Positions 30,437 through 41,260 of a stretch of 64,000 nucleotides of DNA are shown piece by piece. Each line of letters starts with the position of its first letter. The stretch's first letter is position 1. The stretch is from assembly GCA_928724745.1 (NCBI GenBank), contig CAKMXJ010000037.1:248001-312000 (forward strand). The letters are read 5' to 3'. Origin of the DNA: Anthracocystis setariae. Lineage: Eukaryota; Basidiomycota; Ustilaginomycetes; Ustilaginales; Ustilaginaceae. The notes under the pieces were generated by a model that did not search any database, was not told where the DNA came from, and saw nothing but the letters and a program-made list of their open reading frames with translations. The position numbers were made by a program, and so were the translations under genes.

Positions 30437-31734
30437 TATGCCAAAGGCGAGGATGTGGTGGAGTGCAAGCGGATGTAATCACCTCCTACAAGTCAACCAG
30501 AGTCGACATGAATTGTAGAATGGTGGTGGTGGCAGGTGCATCGACGCTATCCTCCACTTTCACTTTTCAAGGCAGTGCAGCAGAGTCAAGTGTCAGCTGC
30601 AAGCCAAGTGTGAGTGTTGGACCCTGAGCTTGAGCTTCTGTCTACTGTACTGTACTCTGTCACCGGGTTTTTTTGGCTTCAAATCACGTGATGCTGATTT
30701 CGACCAACGCGATTTCGTGTCGCGCCTCCATTGTTTCTGAACCCAATTGTGTTGTGTTGTGTTGTGTTGTCTTGTCTTGTCTTGTCTTGTCGAGTTGCGT
30801 TGCGTTGCATTGATTGTGCAAGCTGGAAGCCTCAATCAAGTCAAGGTTATCAACTGAACTAGATTGTTGAGGCTTGCTCGCCATCATCTGATCATGTCGC
30901 AATGCCAGGCAACAAGCATATAAGATGGCAGCAACAATACCATGATGAGTATGGCCAAGCCAATTCCAGTGTCGCCATGCACAGGCACCAAATTGAGTTG
31001 CACAGACATCATGGCAGCACTGTACTGTACAGTATAGTGCCCAAGTCACATCTCAACAATGCGGCGTCTTGGACTCTTTGCACAACGTGCTTGTGCTTGC
31101 TGCGAACCGTCGGATGCGAACGCAGCTTTGTCATACGCAACACTTTCCGTCTGAATCGCCTGGATCTGGGAGCGTAGCACACCAACTTGTCCGATCGCGA
31201 TCAGCGTGAGGCCTCACCGAAACCATATGTCTCTCTGAGCCTTAATTTCAACTCTGGAAATTTCTCCTTGTTGCTACAGTCGCTGCAGCCTCCTCCTCTT
31301 GGCTCTAGGCCCTCGATGCACTATGCACAGTAGATCCTCGCTGCAACTTCATCCACGCACTCCATCTTGCTGTCCCCGAACCCTGTCCTACAGTACTACT
31401 ACCGCTGTACAGGACAGTATATGCTCCTCATTTTCCTACAACTCCGCTCCTCCACCTGAGACACTCTCTCACATTGCTTGGATGGAATCCGCAGCCAAAG
31501 CTACTCTGTCAACCACGCCGACGGTCCGCTTGTTGTTCTTCCTTCGTACACCGGAGCCGCCTGTCGCTTGTAACCGACTAGGCAGTCTTTGCAAGCGCCT
31601 CACTGTCGGCCACAACGTGCAGTCAAGTGCGACGTCCAAGCAAAGTCCAATCGCCTCGCCAAGTTGACTACAGTAGCTCGCTTCTTCCTTGTTGCCTTGT
31701 TCGCGATCTGAAGAACGACAACTACCCAGCAAAC
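30437..31734. other. 1.3 kb divergent intergenic region
   Basis: Separates the divergent BRAP2-like and CDC14-like genes. It contains stepwise pentanucleotide repeats (30747-30810) and TGTACAGTA-like words at 30643-30656, 31021-31034, 31390-31397 and 31405-31420. The 31299-31667 frame lacks features and is not called. An open stretch continues upstream from the CDC14-like start but contains no ATG. Confidence 0.55.
30747..30810. repeat. Adjacent pentanucleotide repeats
   Basis: About five TGTTG/GTGTT units pass into four TCTTG/TTGTC units and then two TTGCG units. This looks like a single pentamer array that diversified in steps. Intergenic, upstream of the BRAP2-like gene. Confidence 0.8.
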
Positions 31735-33876
31735 ATGTCGCCTCCTCTCATATCTCAACCTTTCTCATCCACGAGGACATCCACACCACCCTACTCTACA
31801 GCAGACCACCGCTTCAGTCCAGGCATCTCAAAGCCAAATAGCGGCATGTCGTCGCGTGCCGTCGATTTTGAGTCCACCATCGAGGAGTGGATCGACGCAC
31901 TCACTTCGCCGCTCTCTACCTCCTCAGAACGTATCTCGATCCTCAACAATATCGAAAAGACACTGGTAAAGCTTACATCAACCTCACGCACATCGTCTCT
32001 GTTGCGTCTCGAACAAGCCGCCTCGTTCTGGGCACTTCAAGCCACGGCAGGCTTCAGTCTCGCAGAAGTGCTTCTCGCATACGTTTATCGCCTCCATCTC
32101 GAGCTTCAGCGAGAAAGCGAGCTTTACGAAGCATCATCCTCACCAGCTGCATCCAGACAGCAGTCAACAAGCTCCTATGCATTCGATTCCCAAGTGAGCA
32201 GTCCCATTCAACCGTCATTCGGAGCCAAGAATTTGTCCGACGCTCAGAAGCAACGAGTGCATTCGACAGTATCCGAAATCTGCATCGCCATCACCATCCT
32301 TCAGGGTCTCACACTCTGCAGCAAAGCCTCGAAGCGCATCACTCAACGCAAATCCTCTCTGGAACTCTTGCTCCAAATCGCCCTGGCCGACTACTGCACG
32401 CAGCTACTCCCGCTCATCCTTGTACCGTCCTCAGCCGCGGCGGCAATGACTCCAGCCAGCCCCAACATGCCGCCGCCTACCGATGCACCGCTCTCGCTGC
32501 CGTCCGGGTTCGCACTGGACCTTTTGATGTGCATCCTGGTCGACAGTCCACCTGCGCAGGAAAGGTTTTCCGACATGGGCGGCATCCATCAGATCGTCCA
32601 ACTCTCGCACAAGTGTGCCGACACAGTCACCACTCCGGTTTCAACGCCTACCCACGCGTCGAGTCCAAGCATGCCCGAAGTGGTGGCGAGATCGAGTCAC
32701 ATCGTGGCGCTGAAACAGACAGATCTGCTGTGTCTCGAATTCCGCTACTTTTGGTCCCAAGTGCTCCAGTCCGAGGGCGCGAGGCAGTCGAGTTTGGATA
32801 ACATCGCTGAGAAAGAGCCAGCGGGAGGTATGTCGGCGAGTACGACGTTTTACAGCGTTGCCGAACATGCGGCCAGTCGAGGGGAGCCGACCACACCGAA
32901 AGCATCGCTTCGCAAGCGTGCTTCCTGGGTGCAGTTGACAGTAGCATCGGAACAGCCGGTTGAGACGCCCAAAGCGACAAGGCGACGAGTCACGGCTCCC
33001 ACGTCGACTCGTGCTACCAGCGAGGAAGCGCCCTCGCGACCCCGCAGAGATGTCGAGGCGATAGCTGCCTCCTCTTCGCCACGCCGGCTGAGGCACAGCG
33101 CGTCCGTAGCGGAACTCAGGACGACGGGGCGGCCGAGTTCAAGTTCGAGTCGATCCAATCCGCCACCTCCACTGCCTGACTCGTTGCCCGCCATCGAATC
33201 GCCTGTGTCGTTCAAAGAGTATTCGCAGCAAGATGGGCTTTCGCATCGTCGTCAACGGTCGTCCGCTGGTGGGAGGGAGGAGCAGAGAGAGGGGGAGAGG
33301 GAGAGATCTCGTCGGTCCATCATCTCAGAATCGACCGCCACGGTGGACAAGGTTGGACGATTCGTTCCCAATCGGCCAGGGATGTCGTCTCGCGATCGAC
33401 CACGCATTCCATCGCCGTTGAAACCACGCACCGCCGCGCAGAACGAGGCCGACTTGCGAGCCGCCAAACTCGAAACCGACTCGACCAACCAACACGCCAT
33501 CCCCTATCGACGTCTTCGTTCCTCCACCACAACGACGCCCTTTACGCCCGTCAGCTCGAGTCGACTTCGTAGTGGCGATGAGGATGGCGAGAATCGGAAC
33601 CCTTTCAGCGTCGCTCAGCGGCAGAGTATGGTTGATATTGCTGCCAAGACACAAGCGCAAGTGGGAGCGGGGGTGGTGTCAAAGATGAGTTGTTCCACGA
33701 CGTCGAGCGTGTTGATGGGGAATGAATCGGGTAGGAGCAGTTTGGGGAGTGGAGGAGCGAGGGGGATTCCGCCCTCTCCAGCGGTTAGGAGAGCCATGGC
33801 AAGGGCAAGGAGTTTGTCGCCGACAAAGATGTCGCTTCCAACGGTGGCAGCATCAGCAGAGATAGTTTTCGATTGA
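31735..33876 (+). CDS. CDC14/SIN-component-like protein
   Basis: A single-exon gene of 713 residues; 31735 is the first ATG in the frame. The N-terminal half is structured. It includes IEEWIDALTSPLSTSSERISILNN, LEQAASFWALQ, ICIAITILQGLTLC, SGFALDLLMCILVDSPPAQERFSDMGGI and a cleFxxF-like stretch (LLCLEFRYFW). This pattern resembles the fungal CDC14 SIN-component family (named after S. pombe cdc14, not the phosphatase), which partners the Sid1 kinase in the septation initiation network. The C-terminal half (~360-713) is Ser/Arg/Pro-rich and probably disordered, with many possible phosphorylation sites. The family call rests on remembered sequence features and was not tested by a profile search. 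Confidence 0.65.
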   Translation: MSPPLISQPFSSTRTSTPPYSTADHRFSPGISKPNSGMSSRAVDFESTIEEWIDALTSPLSTSSERISILNNIEKTLVKLTSTSRTSSLLRLEQAASFWALQATAGFSLAEVLLAYVYRLHLELQRESELYEASSSPAASRQQSTSSYAFDSQVSSPIQPSFGAKNLSDAQKQRVHSTVSEICIAITILQGLTLCSKASKRITQRKSSLELLLQIALADYCTQLLPLILVPSSAAAAMTPASPNMPPPTDAPLSLPSGFALDLLMCILVDSPPAQERFSDMGGIHQIVQLSHKCADTVTTPVSTPTHASSPSMPEVVARSSHIVALKQTDLLCLEFRYFWSQVLQSEGARQSSLDNIAEKEPAGGMSASTTFYSVAEHAASRGEPTTPKASLRKRASWVQLTVASEQPVETPKATRRRVTAPTSTRATSEEAPSRPRRDVEAIAASSSPRRLRHSASVAELRTTGRPSSSSSRSNPPPPLPDSLPAIESPVSFKEYSQQDGLSHRRQRSSAGGREEQREGERERSRRSIISESTATVDKVGRFVPNRPGMSSRDRPRIPSPLKPRTAAQNEADLRAAKLETDSTNQHAIPYRRLRSSTTTTPFTPVSSSRLRSGDEDGENRNPFSVAQRQSMVDIAAKTQAQVGAGVVSKMSCSTTSSVLMGNESGRSSLGSGGARGIPPSPAVRRAMARARSLSPTKMSLPTVAASAEIVFD

Positions 33877-33908
33877 CAGCTTAGCATCCCCATTTGTAGC
33901 ATTTTCTA

Positions 33909-33941
<33 letters not shown>

Positions 33942-34667
33942 GTCGTCGTCGTCGTCGTAGTGGTGTTTGTTGTGAAGCATTTTGCAATTTCTATTCGATA
34001 ACTTCAATCTGTCACCGAGATGATCCTTTTGCATTTCGATTCTACCGGTGTCTTATGCCGGTGTAACATTGTCAGCAAAAATTGTGATCGGGTCGGGGCG
34101 AGGCGGGGGGGGCGGGGGGAGGAAACTCACCTGTTGGAAGAAAATTTCCTTTTTCCCCACCTCCCTCCCTTCCTTCCTTTCCACCACCAGCACCATCTCA
34201 ACGTAAGTCCCCGCCCTACCCTCCCTCCTTCCTTTCCCTTTTCCTCTTCCATTCGAATGATGATCAACCTAATTTGACTATATCAGGAATCTCGTTAGTC
34301 CTAACTCCATATTGAGGACAATCAAATTTCCATTCAAGTTTCAGCCTTGTCTGACCCTAAACCCCCCCCCCTTTCAACCCCCGCAAAAAGAGAAGAGAAA
34401 AGAAGAGAATGAACTAACTCCCCCTCTGATCATCTTTCTCCCTCCTCTCTGCTTAACTAGCCCCGCTCATCCAGAAAGAATTTTATCGGCGAAAAACATA
34501 CATGACCTCTACCGCGTGCACGCCTACCAAACCCGACTGTGAAAGCGTCAACGATGGCTTCTTTTCTGAGTAAAACGAGTACAAGTACAATAGATGGATG
34601 GATGGATTGCTTAAGGGGGTCGAGTGTGTTTTGGTATGCTTTCAAATTGTGGGACCTGGCTGCTAAG
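33877..34667. other. Convergent intergenic region with microsatellites
   Basis: About 790 bp between two stop codons. It holds a (CAT)n(CGT)n array (33911-33958), G and C runs and a long pyrimidine-rich stretch (~34140-34250). No gene seen. Confidence 0.55.
33911..33958. repeat. Compound microsatellite (CAT)n-(CGT)n
   Basis: About ten CAT units pass directly into about six CGT units, just 3' of the CDC14-like stop codon and so probably in its 3' UTR. Confidence 0.9.
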
Positions 34668-37600
34668 CTAGTATGGCCATTGCGAAGGTGGCGCTGGATA
34701 AGATCCATGCTGCGGCTGCTGCGGCTGCTGTTGCTGCTGTTGCTGTTGTTGAGATGGTTGGATTTGCGCGGGATACGCATACCGCTCAGCTACGGGCGGT
34801 GGGGGTGTCGCCCTACCATACCGCCCATCCTGTGGTGGCGGACCAACGTTAGGCTCACCACTAGCGCCGCCATTATACCCAAATGAAGAGGCGGGATGCG
34901 GCACGGGCTGGTGGTAAGAGCTGTACGCGTGGTGCTGAGACGGCGCAAAGTTGCGCATGGTGTATGGATCAGGATAGTCGTATTCGGACGAGTAGCTGGG
35001 TCGCATCGGGTAGTCGTACGGTCCCATGGAGCGCATACTGGCAGGTGGCCGAGGCTGCTCAGACGATGCAGGACCTCCTCGATACAACAGCGCTTCCGGT
35101 CGTTCCGACTGCGCGGAGTTGGAGTCCATTGGCAAGGCGGAGAATGCTTTGGGACTCGTGCGTTGCGAAATCGGCTGCTTCTCATCCATCTGATGAGGTT
35201 CACCTTCTTGTCCGCCGCTTTTCGGAGCCTGTACCTTTGGTTGCGACTCTGCATCCACGTTGTCCTGCTGCACGCGTCCTTTCTTCCACAGACGAGCACC
35301 GGGAGGAGGCGGCTTCTTGCGCTTCTTCCGATTCGGCTGCTCTCGGCCCTTGACTGAGTGTGCCGGGCTCGTAGCGCGACTTGGCAACGCGGATACAAAT
35401 CCATCGGCTTCATCGACTGCCATAGGTTCCGCTGGCGTCTGGACGCCAAGAGAATCGGCACTGTAACTGGGATCGGCTGCCGCAGCCATCTGCTTGGCCA
35501 GACGCATCTGCCTGGCCCACAGACTCTCGTCTGCTTCCGCATCTGAACCCATGTCAGCATCACGCAGTGAGGCGACCTCGGATGCCAGTGCCTCCACATC
35601 AGAGATGGCAACATCGTCAGCGATGCTTGGCAAGCGAGGAGAGCTGAAAACCGAGCTGAAGGAAGGTAGAGACGAGATGATAGACGATGAAGAGGCGTAA
35701 GAGGAATCTGATTCGTACCCTTCCTCCGACTCCGACTCGTTAGACGAAGACGACGACGAGCCCTGCCCATCCACAGGCTGTGCGCCTTCTGACTGCACCA
35801 CGCTGACTTCGCAGCTTGGCTCCTCGCCCTCATCTGCAACTGGATCGATCGCTTTGGAGTGGTCTGCTTGCTTCTGGCGAAGCTTTTGTTGTCGCAAAGC
35901 CCTGCGAATGGTGCGGAGATCGCCGCGGACCAACGGATCCTCTTGTCCAGCGTACTTGGCGGCGGAGAGAAATTTGCCGTACCGTTGGTAAAGCTCTGCA
36001 AGCTTGGCATCTTGAAGATTTGCAGCGTCAGGAACCAAGATATTTTGCACAAGCTTGGCCAGGCCTCGAGTGTGGCGACGATGCACAGTGAGCAGATCGA
36101 GTTCCATCTCGGCTTGCCACCGCTTGTGGCTCATCTCGATCATCGGTTTGCGATAGATTTCACTAGCTCGATCGTTGATGAAGTTGGACCAGGTGAATTT
36201 GCGGTCGCAAGTCCAGATACGAGCAATTTCTGCCTTCCGCAGCTCGAGCTGCAGTCGAAGCCGGGCCAGTTCGCCGGCTCTCCACTCATCAATGACCTCG
36301 TCGAAGCTGGAGAGGTAATGAGCAACTTCGTACAACTCCTCGCTGGCTTCCATCTCCTCCAGGTATTCCGTCTCCTCTCGATCGTACAGCTCTTGCGTAT
36401 TGAGACTGTCGAGCGGATTCAGGAGCGCGGCATCGTACTTTTTCAAGGCCTCGAGCCGTTCCATATCTGTTGGGTCCGAAGCAGGCGTCGATTCTTGAGT
36501 CGATGACGCCGTTGGAGGCATCAGAAGGTCGAACGTAGCAAACTGAGCGATCTGGATCAAACGGTCGAACCCGGTCGTATCCAGCTTGGGCACCGCATCA
36601 GCACAGGCCTGCAATATCTGCGTCGCCTGCTCGTCCTCTTCGGTCCATTCTTGCATGAATGATGGCAATTGCGATTCGGGCCGCGGAGGCGTAAGGAAGG
36701 GCTCTGGCGTCGGTGAGCGGGCTTTGATGGGACTGGGTCCACTCATTATGGCAGAGATGGACATGATGTTGGCCCGGGCAGGTCGAAACACGGGCGACAT
36801 TGGCTCATCTTGCAGCTCATCCACCTTCGCTGCCCAAGGCGGCGGTGGAGGCGAATGACGGAAGTGATTGGCTTCTTGTGCATACGACGGAAAGAATATG
36901 GTCTGATCGCTGTAAGATGGTCTGATGGTTTGGGCGAGTGCTACTTCGGGTGAAGACTCGGGTGAAAAGTTGGGTCTGCTCTGCTGCGGTTGGACATGCG
37001 TGAATCGAGGTGACTGAGGAGGCTCGGCTTTGACAACCACGGGCTGTAGATGAGCCGAGACGTGGACGTCAGGAACACGTGGTTGATGCTGTTCCGGCTG
37101 ATGTGAAGTCGTGGCATGCGGGCTGGGCGTGGCGGCACGACTCGGGTTGACTGAGCCACTTGGGATGGCGCTGGAAGAACCAAAGGGAGCCGGCTTGTCG
37201 TCTGGCGGAGGGGTAGCAAACTGTGCACGTAATTGCTCCAACGACTTGCGAGGAACCATGTCGAGTTCGGCTTGCAGCTGGTAAGAAATGATGCAAAGCT
37301 GAATGTACAGCTCCGTCTTGGCTTCGTCGTCCGGACTCGGGCCGTCAGGTTCGGAATCCTTGTTCTTGTTTTTAGCAGCCGAGCGCTTGCCTCTGGTCGG
37401 AGCACGATCGACGGGAGGGCGGATGCTTCTAACCCCGAAGCGAGTGCGACGATCGGTTTCCTTGGCATTCATGATAAGATTCTCAAGGTAGGGCGAAAAG
37501 CCAAAGAGGGCCAGGTTGGGCATGTTGGGACTGTCGGATGCACTTGTGGTGACGGCCTTGGCTACTCTGGCAGACCTCCGACGATCGTGGGATTCGATGC

Positions 37601-38249
37601 TCGGCAGAGCCGAATGCGCTGCTGTCGGTGTTGCAGCATTTCGCTCACGCCTTCGACGCCTAGCGCGTCCTGAAGGAGTGCGTGTAGGTGTTGTCGCTCG
37701 AGAAGAGCTGGCGGTCACATCGAAGGAATCATGCTTGATGCCAAAAAGAAGCGAGGGAGGCACGGGAGTGGTAGCCGCACTACGAGAGCGGACGGAGCCG
37801 GGATGCGGGCTTCTGATGGCGGCCGCCTTCTTGTTCCTATGATGAATAGTTTTGAGCGGATCCACAGCTTCCGAAGGTACCGATCCGATGCTAGGATCCC
37901 CCTTGGGGATGTTGGAGAGCGCCTCAGACGCAAGCTGAAGAGTGCTGATGGTCGAAGGCGGTTCCGGTGTCTGGGCGCTTGGACTCGTGTCGCCTGACCT
38001 TAGCGCCGTTGACAGTGGCAGTGATGCGGTATCCAGAGCAGATCGAGAAGGTGAGTCCGATGAAGCCGCTTCATGGTTTGCTGTCGACTCTTTTATTGGT
38101 TCCGTCCCGGGCTTTTTTGGTGCAGCACCAGACAAGCTCCCTGCTGCTAATAATGACGATGATGATGTTGATGCTTCTGCTGCTTCCGCCTCCGCCGCCG
38201 ACGCCGCAGCGTATGCGTCAGCCTGTGTGGAGTGTGGTGCTCTCCGCAT
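34668..38249 (-). CDS. Large uncharacterised protein with polyglutamine C-terminus
   Basis: A single-exon frame of 1193 residues from the first ATG (38249). The N-terminal third is Ser/Ala/Pro-rich with basic patches (GRARRRRRERN), followed by a short conserved-looking block NLALFGFSPYLENLIMNAKETDRRTRFGVRSIRPP (~255). The middle (~600-840) is the only clearly folded part. It is helical and charged, with EYLEEMEASEELYEVAHYL, RKAEIARIWTCDRKFTW and ISEMSHKRWQAEMELDLL-like stretches. Acidic Ser-rich and basic segments follow. The C-terminus is Pro/Tyr/Gln-rich and ends in a run of glutamines. No catalytic motif. The composition suggests a nuclear, chromatin- or transcription-associated scaffold, but this is inference and I do not recognise the family. 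An upstream exon is possible. Confidence 0.7.
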   Translation of the reverse strand: MRRAPHSTQADAYAAASAAEAEAAEASTSSSSLLAAGSLSGAAPKKPGTEPIKESTANHEAASSDSPSRSALDTASLPLSTALRSGDTSPSAQTPEPPSTISTLQLASEALSNIPKGDPSIGSVPSEAVDPLKTIHHRNKKAAAIRSPHPGSVRSRSAATTPVPPSLLFGIKHDSFDVTASSSRATTPTRTPSGRARRRRRERNAATPTAAHSALPSIESHDRRRSARVAKAVTTSASDSPNMPNLALFGFSPYLENLIMNAKETDRRTRFGVRSIRPPVDRAPTRGKRSAAKNKNKDSEPDGPSPDDEAKTELYIQLCIISYQLQAELDMVPRKSLEQLRAQFATPPPDDKPAPFGSSSAIPSGSVNPSRAATPSPHATTSHQPEQHQPRVPDVHVSAHLQPVVVKAEPPQSPRFTHVQPQQSRPNFSPESSPEVALAQTIRPSYSDQTIFFPSYAQEANHFRHSPPPPPWAAKVDELQDEPMSPVFRPARANIMSISAIMSGPSPIKARSPTPEPFLTPPRPESQLPSFMQEWTEEDEQATQILQACADAVPKLDTTGFDRLIQIAQFATFDLLMPPTASSTQESTPASDPTDMERLEALKKYDAALLNPLDSLNTQELYDREETEYLEEMEASEELYEVAHYLSSFDEVIDEWRAGELARLRLQLELRKAEIARIWTCDRKFTWSNFINDRASEIYRKPMIEMSHKRWQAEMELDLLTVHRRHTRGLAKLVQNILVPDAANLQDAKLAELYQRYGKFLSAAKYAGQEDPLVRGDLRTIRRALRQQKLRQKQADHSKAIDPVADEGEEPSCEVSVVQSEGAQPVDGQGSSSSSSNESESEEGYESDSSYASSSSIISSLPSFSSVFSSPRLPSIADDVAISDVEALASEVASLRDADMGSDAEADESLWARQMRLAKQMAAAADPSYSADSLGVQTPAEPMAVDEADGFVSALPSRATSPAHSVKGREQPNRKKRKKPPPPGARLWKKGRVQQDNVDAESQPKVQAPKSGGQEGEPHQMDEKQPISQRTSPKAFSALPMDSNSAQSERPEALLYRGGPASSEQPRPPASMRSMGPYDYPMRPSYSSEYDYPDPYTMRNFAPSQHHAYSSYHQPVPHPASSFGYNGGASGEPNVGPPPQDGRYGRATPPPPVAERYAYPAQIQPSQQQQQQQQQPQQPQHGSYPAPPSQWPY

Positions 38250-38403
38250 CCACAATGACAGGAGAGCGAAAGCCAAGGGATCCTAGAGAGCGAGTAGGAA
38301 CAAAGAGAAAGGTAGAACAGCAATGCAGCAGAGTTGGAAAATTATGCAAGCAGGTAGGCCATGCAGTCTAGCTGTGCGGACGGATGTGACGAATATCGGG
38401 CGC

Positions 38404-38467
38404 GTGTGTGTGTGTGTCTTTGTAAGTGTGTGTGTGAGTGTGAGAGAGAGTGTGTGTGTGTGTGTGG
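38404..38467. repeat. GT/GA-rich microsatellite
   Basis: A tract made mostly of (GT)n with GAGA interruptions, intergenic, upstream of the large unknown gene. Confidence 0.85.
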
Positions 38468-38782
38468 GAGGGAGAGAGCTGTCCCTGAGCCTGATCAGAC
38501 GGGCGCTGTACAGTATTTGGTCCATGTAGCGAAGATCTGCGCCTAAACCCAGCCGTCGCTCCGCAATTATTCCGCTAATTTTCTCCACTCTACTACTACT
38601 GACTGCTCATTCTGCTCTTTATTTACATGGTAAAGTATTAGACTTTAAATCTCTCCTCGAGGCAAAGACAACGCCCATCCGCCCGCCGCCCGCCCAAAAG
38701 GGCGCACAAGAGGATGAGGCCTCCGCAGTCATTATACAGAAGAAGCACAGCACAAGGTTCATTTGCGTAGATGTATATGGGT

Positions 38783-38818
38783 GCGTGGGTGTGGGTGTGG
38801 GTGTGGGTGTGGGTGGGC
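38783..38818. repeat. GTGGGT tandem repeat
   Basis: About five GTGGGT hexamers, GTGGGTGTGGGT in register, intergenic and telomere-like only by its G-richness. Confidence 0.75.
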
Positions 38819-39709
38819 GGGCTTGATGGATCACGAGAGTAGACTTGTTTCTCCCTTGGCCATCCGCAACGAGCTTCGAATCACACCTCTCCAACAACGC
38901 AGTACAGAGTACAACCCAAACCTTGATGGCTCATGCTTAGGAACTGGATGATGTTTACAACGACGGACCCCTGTCAAGAGCAACGAACGAGCATTCCGAA
39001 AGGCTACTGTAGCAGGTGAACATATCGGTAAGATCGGCAGAGTGATGATCAGGGGAACATCAAGGCGAACCCACTCCTTTCTCCAGTGTACAGTACTGCA
39101 CAGTTTGAGATCTCGATACCGACGGTTGCATTTCTTTCCGAAATCGGCTTGGGACCGATCCGTTCTCTAACTGGGAGCTGCAGATCGGCACAGAACCGTA
39201 TGTCGGTGAATTTCCAGTCCCGGAGACTATTATCAAGGATGCTGGGATGAAGGCGAGGAGAGGAACGCGCCTCTGTTTCTCTTGGCTAGAACCCCGACCT
39301 TGGCAGCGGGCGATCCGGAGGTGGCCCATGCTCTCTTCTTACTTTTGACTATCACAACGCCCGATTGCACCAATGCACACACCACGCCATGCTCGGAAGA
39401 TCAAGCCGAGCGTCATGAGGAAGCAATCGGTCAACTGGCCTCAGAAGCGGATTTGCCGATCTTCCGTTCTAGTGCCCCTTCCTGCGTGTCGAGCAACGGA
39501 TGCTCGTGTGTTGAATCGAGGCGGCTGTACAATACTGTCCTGTACGGTACAATACGCTACGGACAGAGACTCTGCTTAATGGCCGTACCCTTCGCTTGTC
39601 AGCTTCCAGCTACGCCGACGAAGAAAACATATAGGAACGTCATTTGAGACCAGTCGGAAAGAGTCAGCGTACTCCCCATCACCCTTCCTTCACCCCATAA
39701 GGCATCAGT

Positions 39710-41034
39710 ATGTCGTTCGCAACGTTTGCCAAGTCGCTGCCTCCTTCGTTGAGCCTTGCCGGCCGCACCGCCCTCATCACCGGCTCCTCCTCGGGCATCG
39801 GAAGACAGACAGTAGGTTACTTTGCAGGTGAAAGTGGTCGACTAGACAAGGACCGGGCGTACGCTGACCAGCACTGTCAACTCGCCGTCCGCTCATCCAG
39901 GCGCTCCATCTGGCTCGCGCTGGCGCCAGCGTTCTCTGTACAGACCTTGTGAGTCCAACACCGCTGCATTCCCATCATTGCACCGGCCGTAGACAGCTCA
40001 TTTGGAACCATTTCCATGATTCTTTCCGCTGTGACAGCAACCTGAGCCGCTCGGCGCCGCTAAGTACAAAACGACCGAGGCCTCTCGCCACGTGCCCACC
40101 CACGAATGTAAGTGATACCACAGCCAGCAGTCGCAAAATGAGAGGTTATCATCCCGGCTGACACGTCTCGTGCTGTTTTCGGCTGAAACAGTGATCACGT
40201 CGCTCGGAGGCAAGGCCGACTTCCAGAAGCTCAACGTCACTTCCGAATCTGACTTCAAGGCAGCAATCGAGAAAAGCGTCCAATTCGGTGGTGGACGTCT
40301 GGACATTCTTGTCAACAATGCAGGCATCACCCACTGGTCCGGCGGTATCGAGCATGAATCGCTCGAAGTGCTAGAAAAGATGATGCAGATCAACATCAAA
40401 GGTGTCTGGCTTGGCACCAAACTTGCCATCCAACAAATGTTGAAGCAGGACCCCATCCCCTTCCCCGCCGACCTTGAGGAAGAGCTCGACAGCTTCAAAG
40501 ACGTTCCGCCCACTGTACCTCTCCGCGCTGCCTATGTCGCACAGGCAGGTTCTCCCATTCCTACCGTCGGCCGACGCCAAGGCGACAAGGGAGCTCGTGG
40601 CTCCCGCGGCTCCATCATCCAGATCGCCTCCATCCATGGCCTCATCGGTGGCCCTTCCGAACCAGCCTACTGCGCCAGCAAGGGGGCGGTTGTCAATCTC
40701 ACCCGCCAGGTCGCCTGCGACTATGCGCCACACAGGATCAACGTCAACGCCATCTCGCCAGGCTATCTCGGCGACACCGCCATGGTCGCTGACATCTCGC
40801 CCGAACTCGCCGCACAGAGACCCACATACTGGCCACACCAAGGAAGCGCAAGAGACGTCGCAAACGGTGTCATGTAAGTGCAACCCTTCCACCTTGCCCT
40901 CAACATCGAAAGCGAAGCAGATACTAATATACACATCTTCCATGGGCTTGCACGATAACAGGTTCTTCGCAAGAGACGCTCCCTGGTGCACCGGAAGCAT
41001 TCTCCCCATCGATGGCGGCACCACCGCACGCTAA
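39710..41034 (+). CDS. Short-chain dehydrogenase/reductase, 5 exons
   Basis: Exons 39710-39811, 39901-39948, 40038-40107, 40192-40873 and 40962-41034 give 324 residues. All four introns are GT-AG, 84-89 bp, and the splices keep frame. Each junction restores family sequence: GIGRQT/ALHLARAGASVLCTDL, then QPEPLGAAKYKTTEASRHVPTHE, then LITSLGGKADF, then NGVM/FFARDAPWCTG. The cofactor motif TGSSSGIG is at 24-31, LVNNAG near 110, and the catalytic YxxxK is Y233/K237 (YCASK) with Ser in the preceding IQIASIHG. The C-terminus (GSILPIDGGTTAR) is typical. It is a cytosolic NAD(P)-dependent oxidoreductase of classical SDR type; the substrate is unknown. An insertion of ~35 residues between the helix after LGTKLAIQQM and the Ser motif is unusual. 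This is the most intron-rich gene in the window. Confidence 0.9.
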
Positions 41035-41116
41035 ACTCCCCTTCACACTCACATCCCAAGACACGTCACCCTTTGTATTCCTCAATTGCGCACACCATCT
41101 ACGCAATGAAAGCAAC

Positions 41117-41228
41117 TTACTTCCCTTGACCCCAATTCGCCAACCCGGCTAACCCTACACCGACGGGCATATCTGCCACCCCCTGTTGCTGCCCTTGCTG
41201 CTGCCCTTGCTGCCCCTGCGCCTGCTGT

Positions 41229-41260
<32 letters not shown>

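Larger units (their letters stand above)
38250..39709. other. 1.5 kb divergent intergenic region with simple repeats
   Basis: No gene recognised. It contains a GT-rich tract (38404-38467), a GTGGGT-type repeat (38783-38818), and TGTACAGTA-like words at 38507-38516, 39087-39096 and 39535-39551. Confidence 0.55.

Noticed and set aside
38783..38818. Telomere-like G-rich repeat
   Set aside because: The unit is GTGGGT, not the TTAGGG expected for such fungi, and it lies between ordinary genes.
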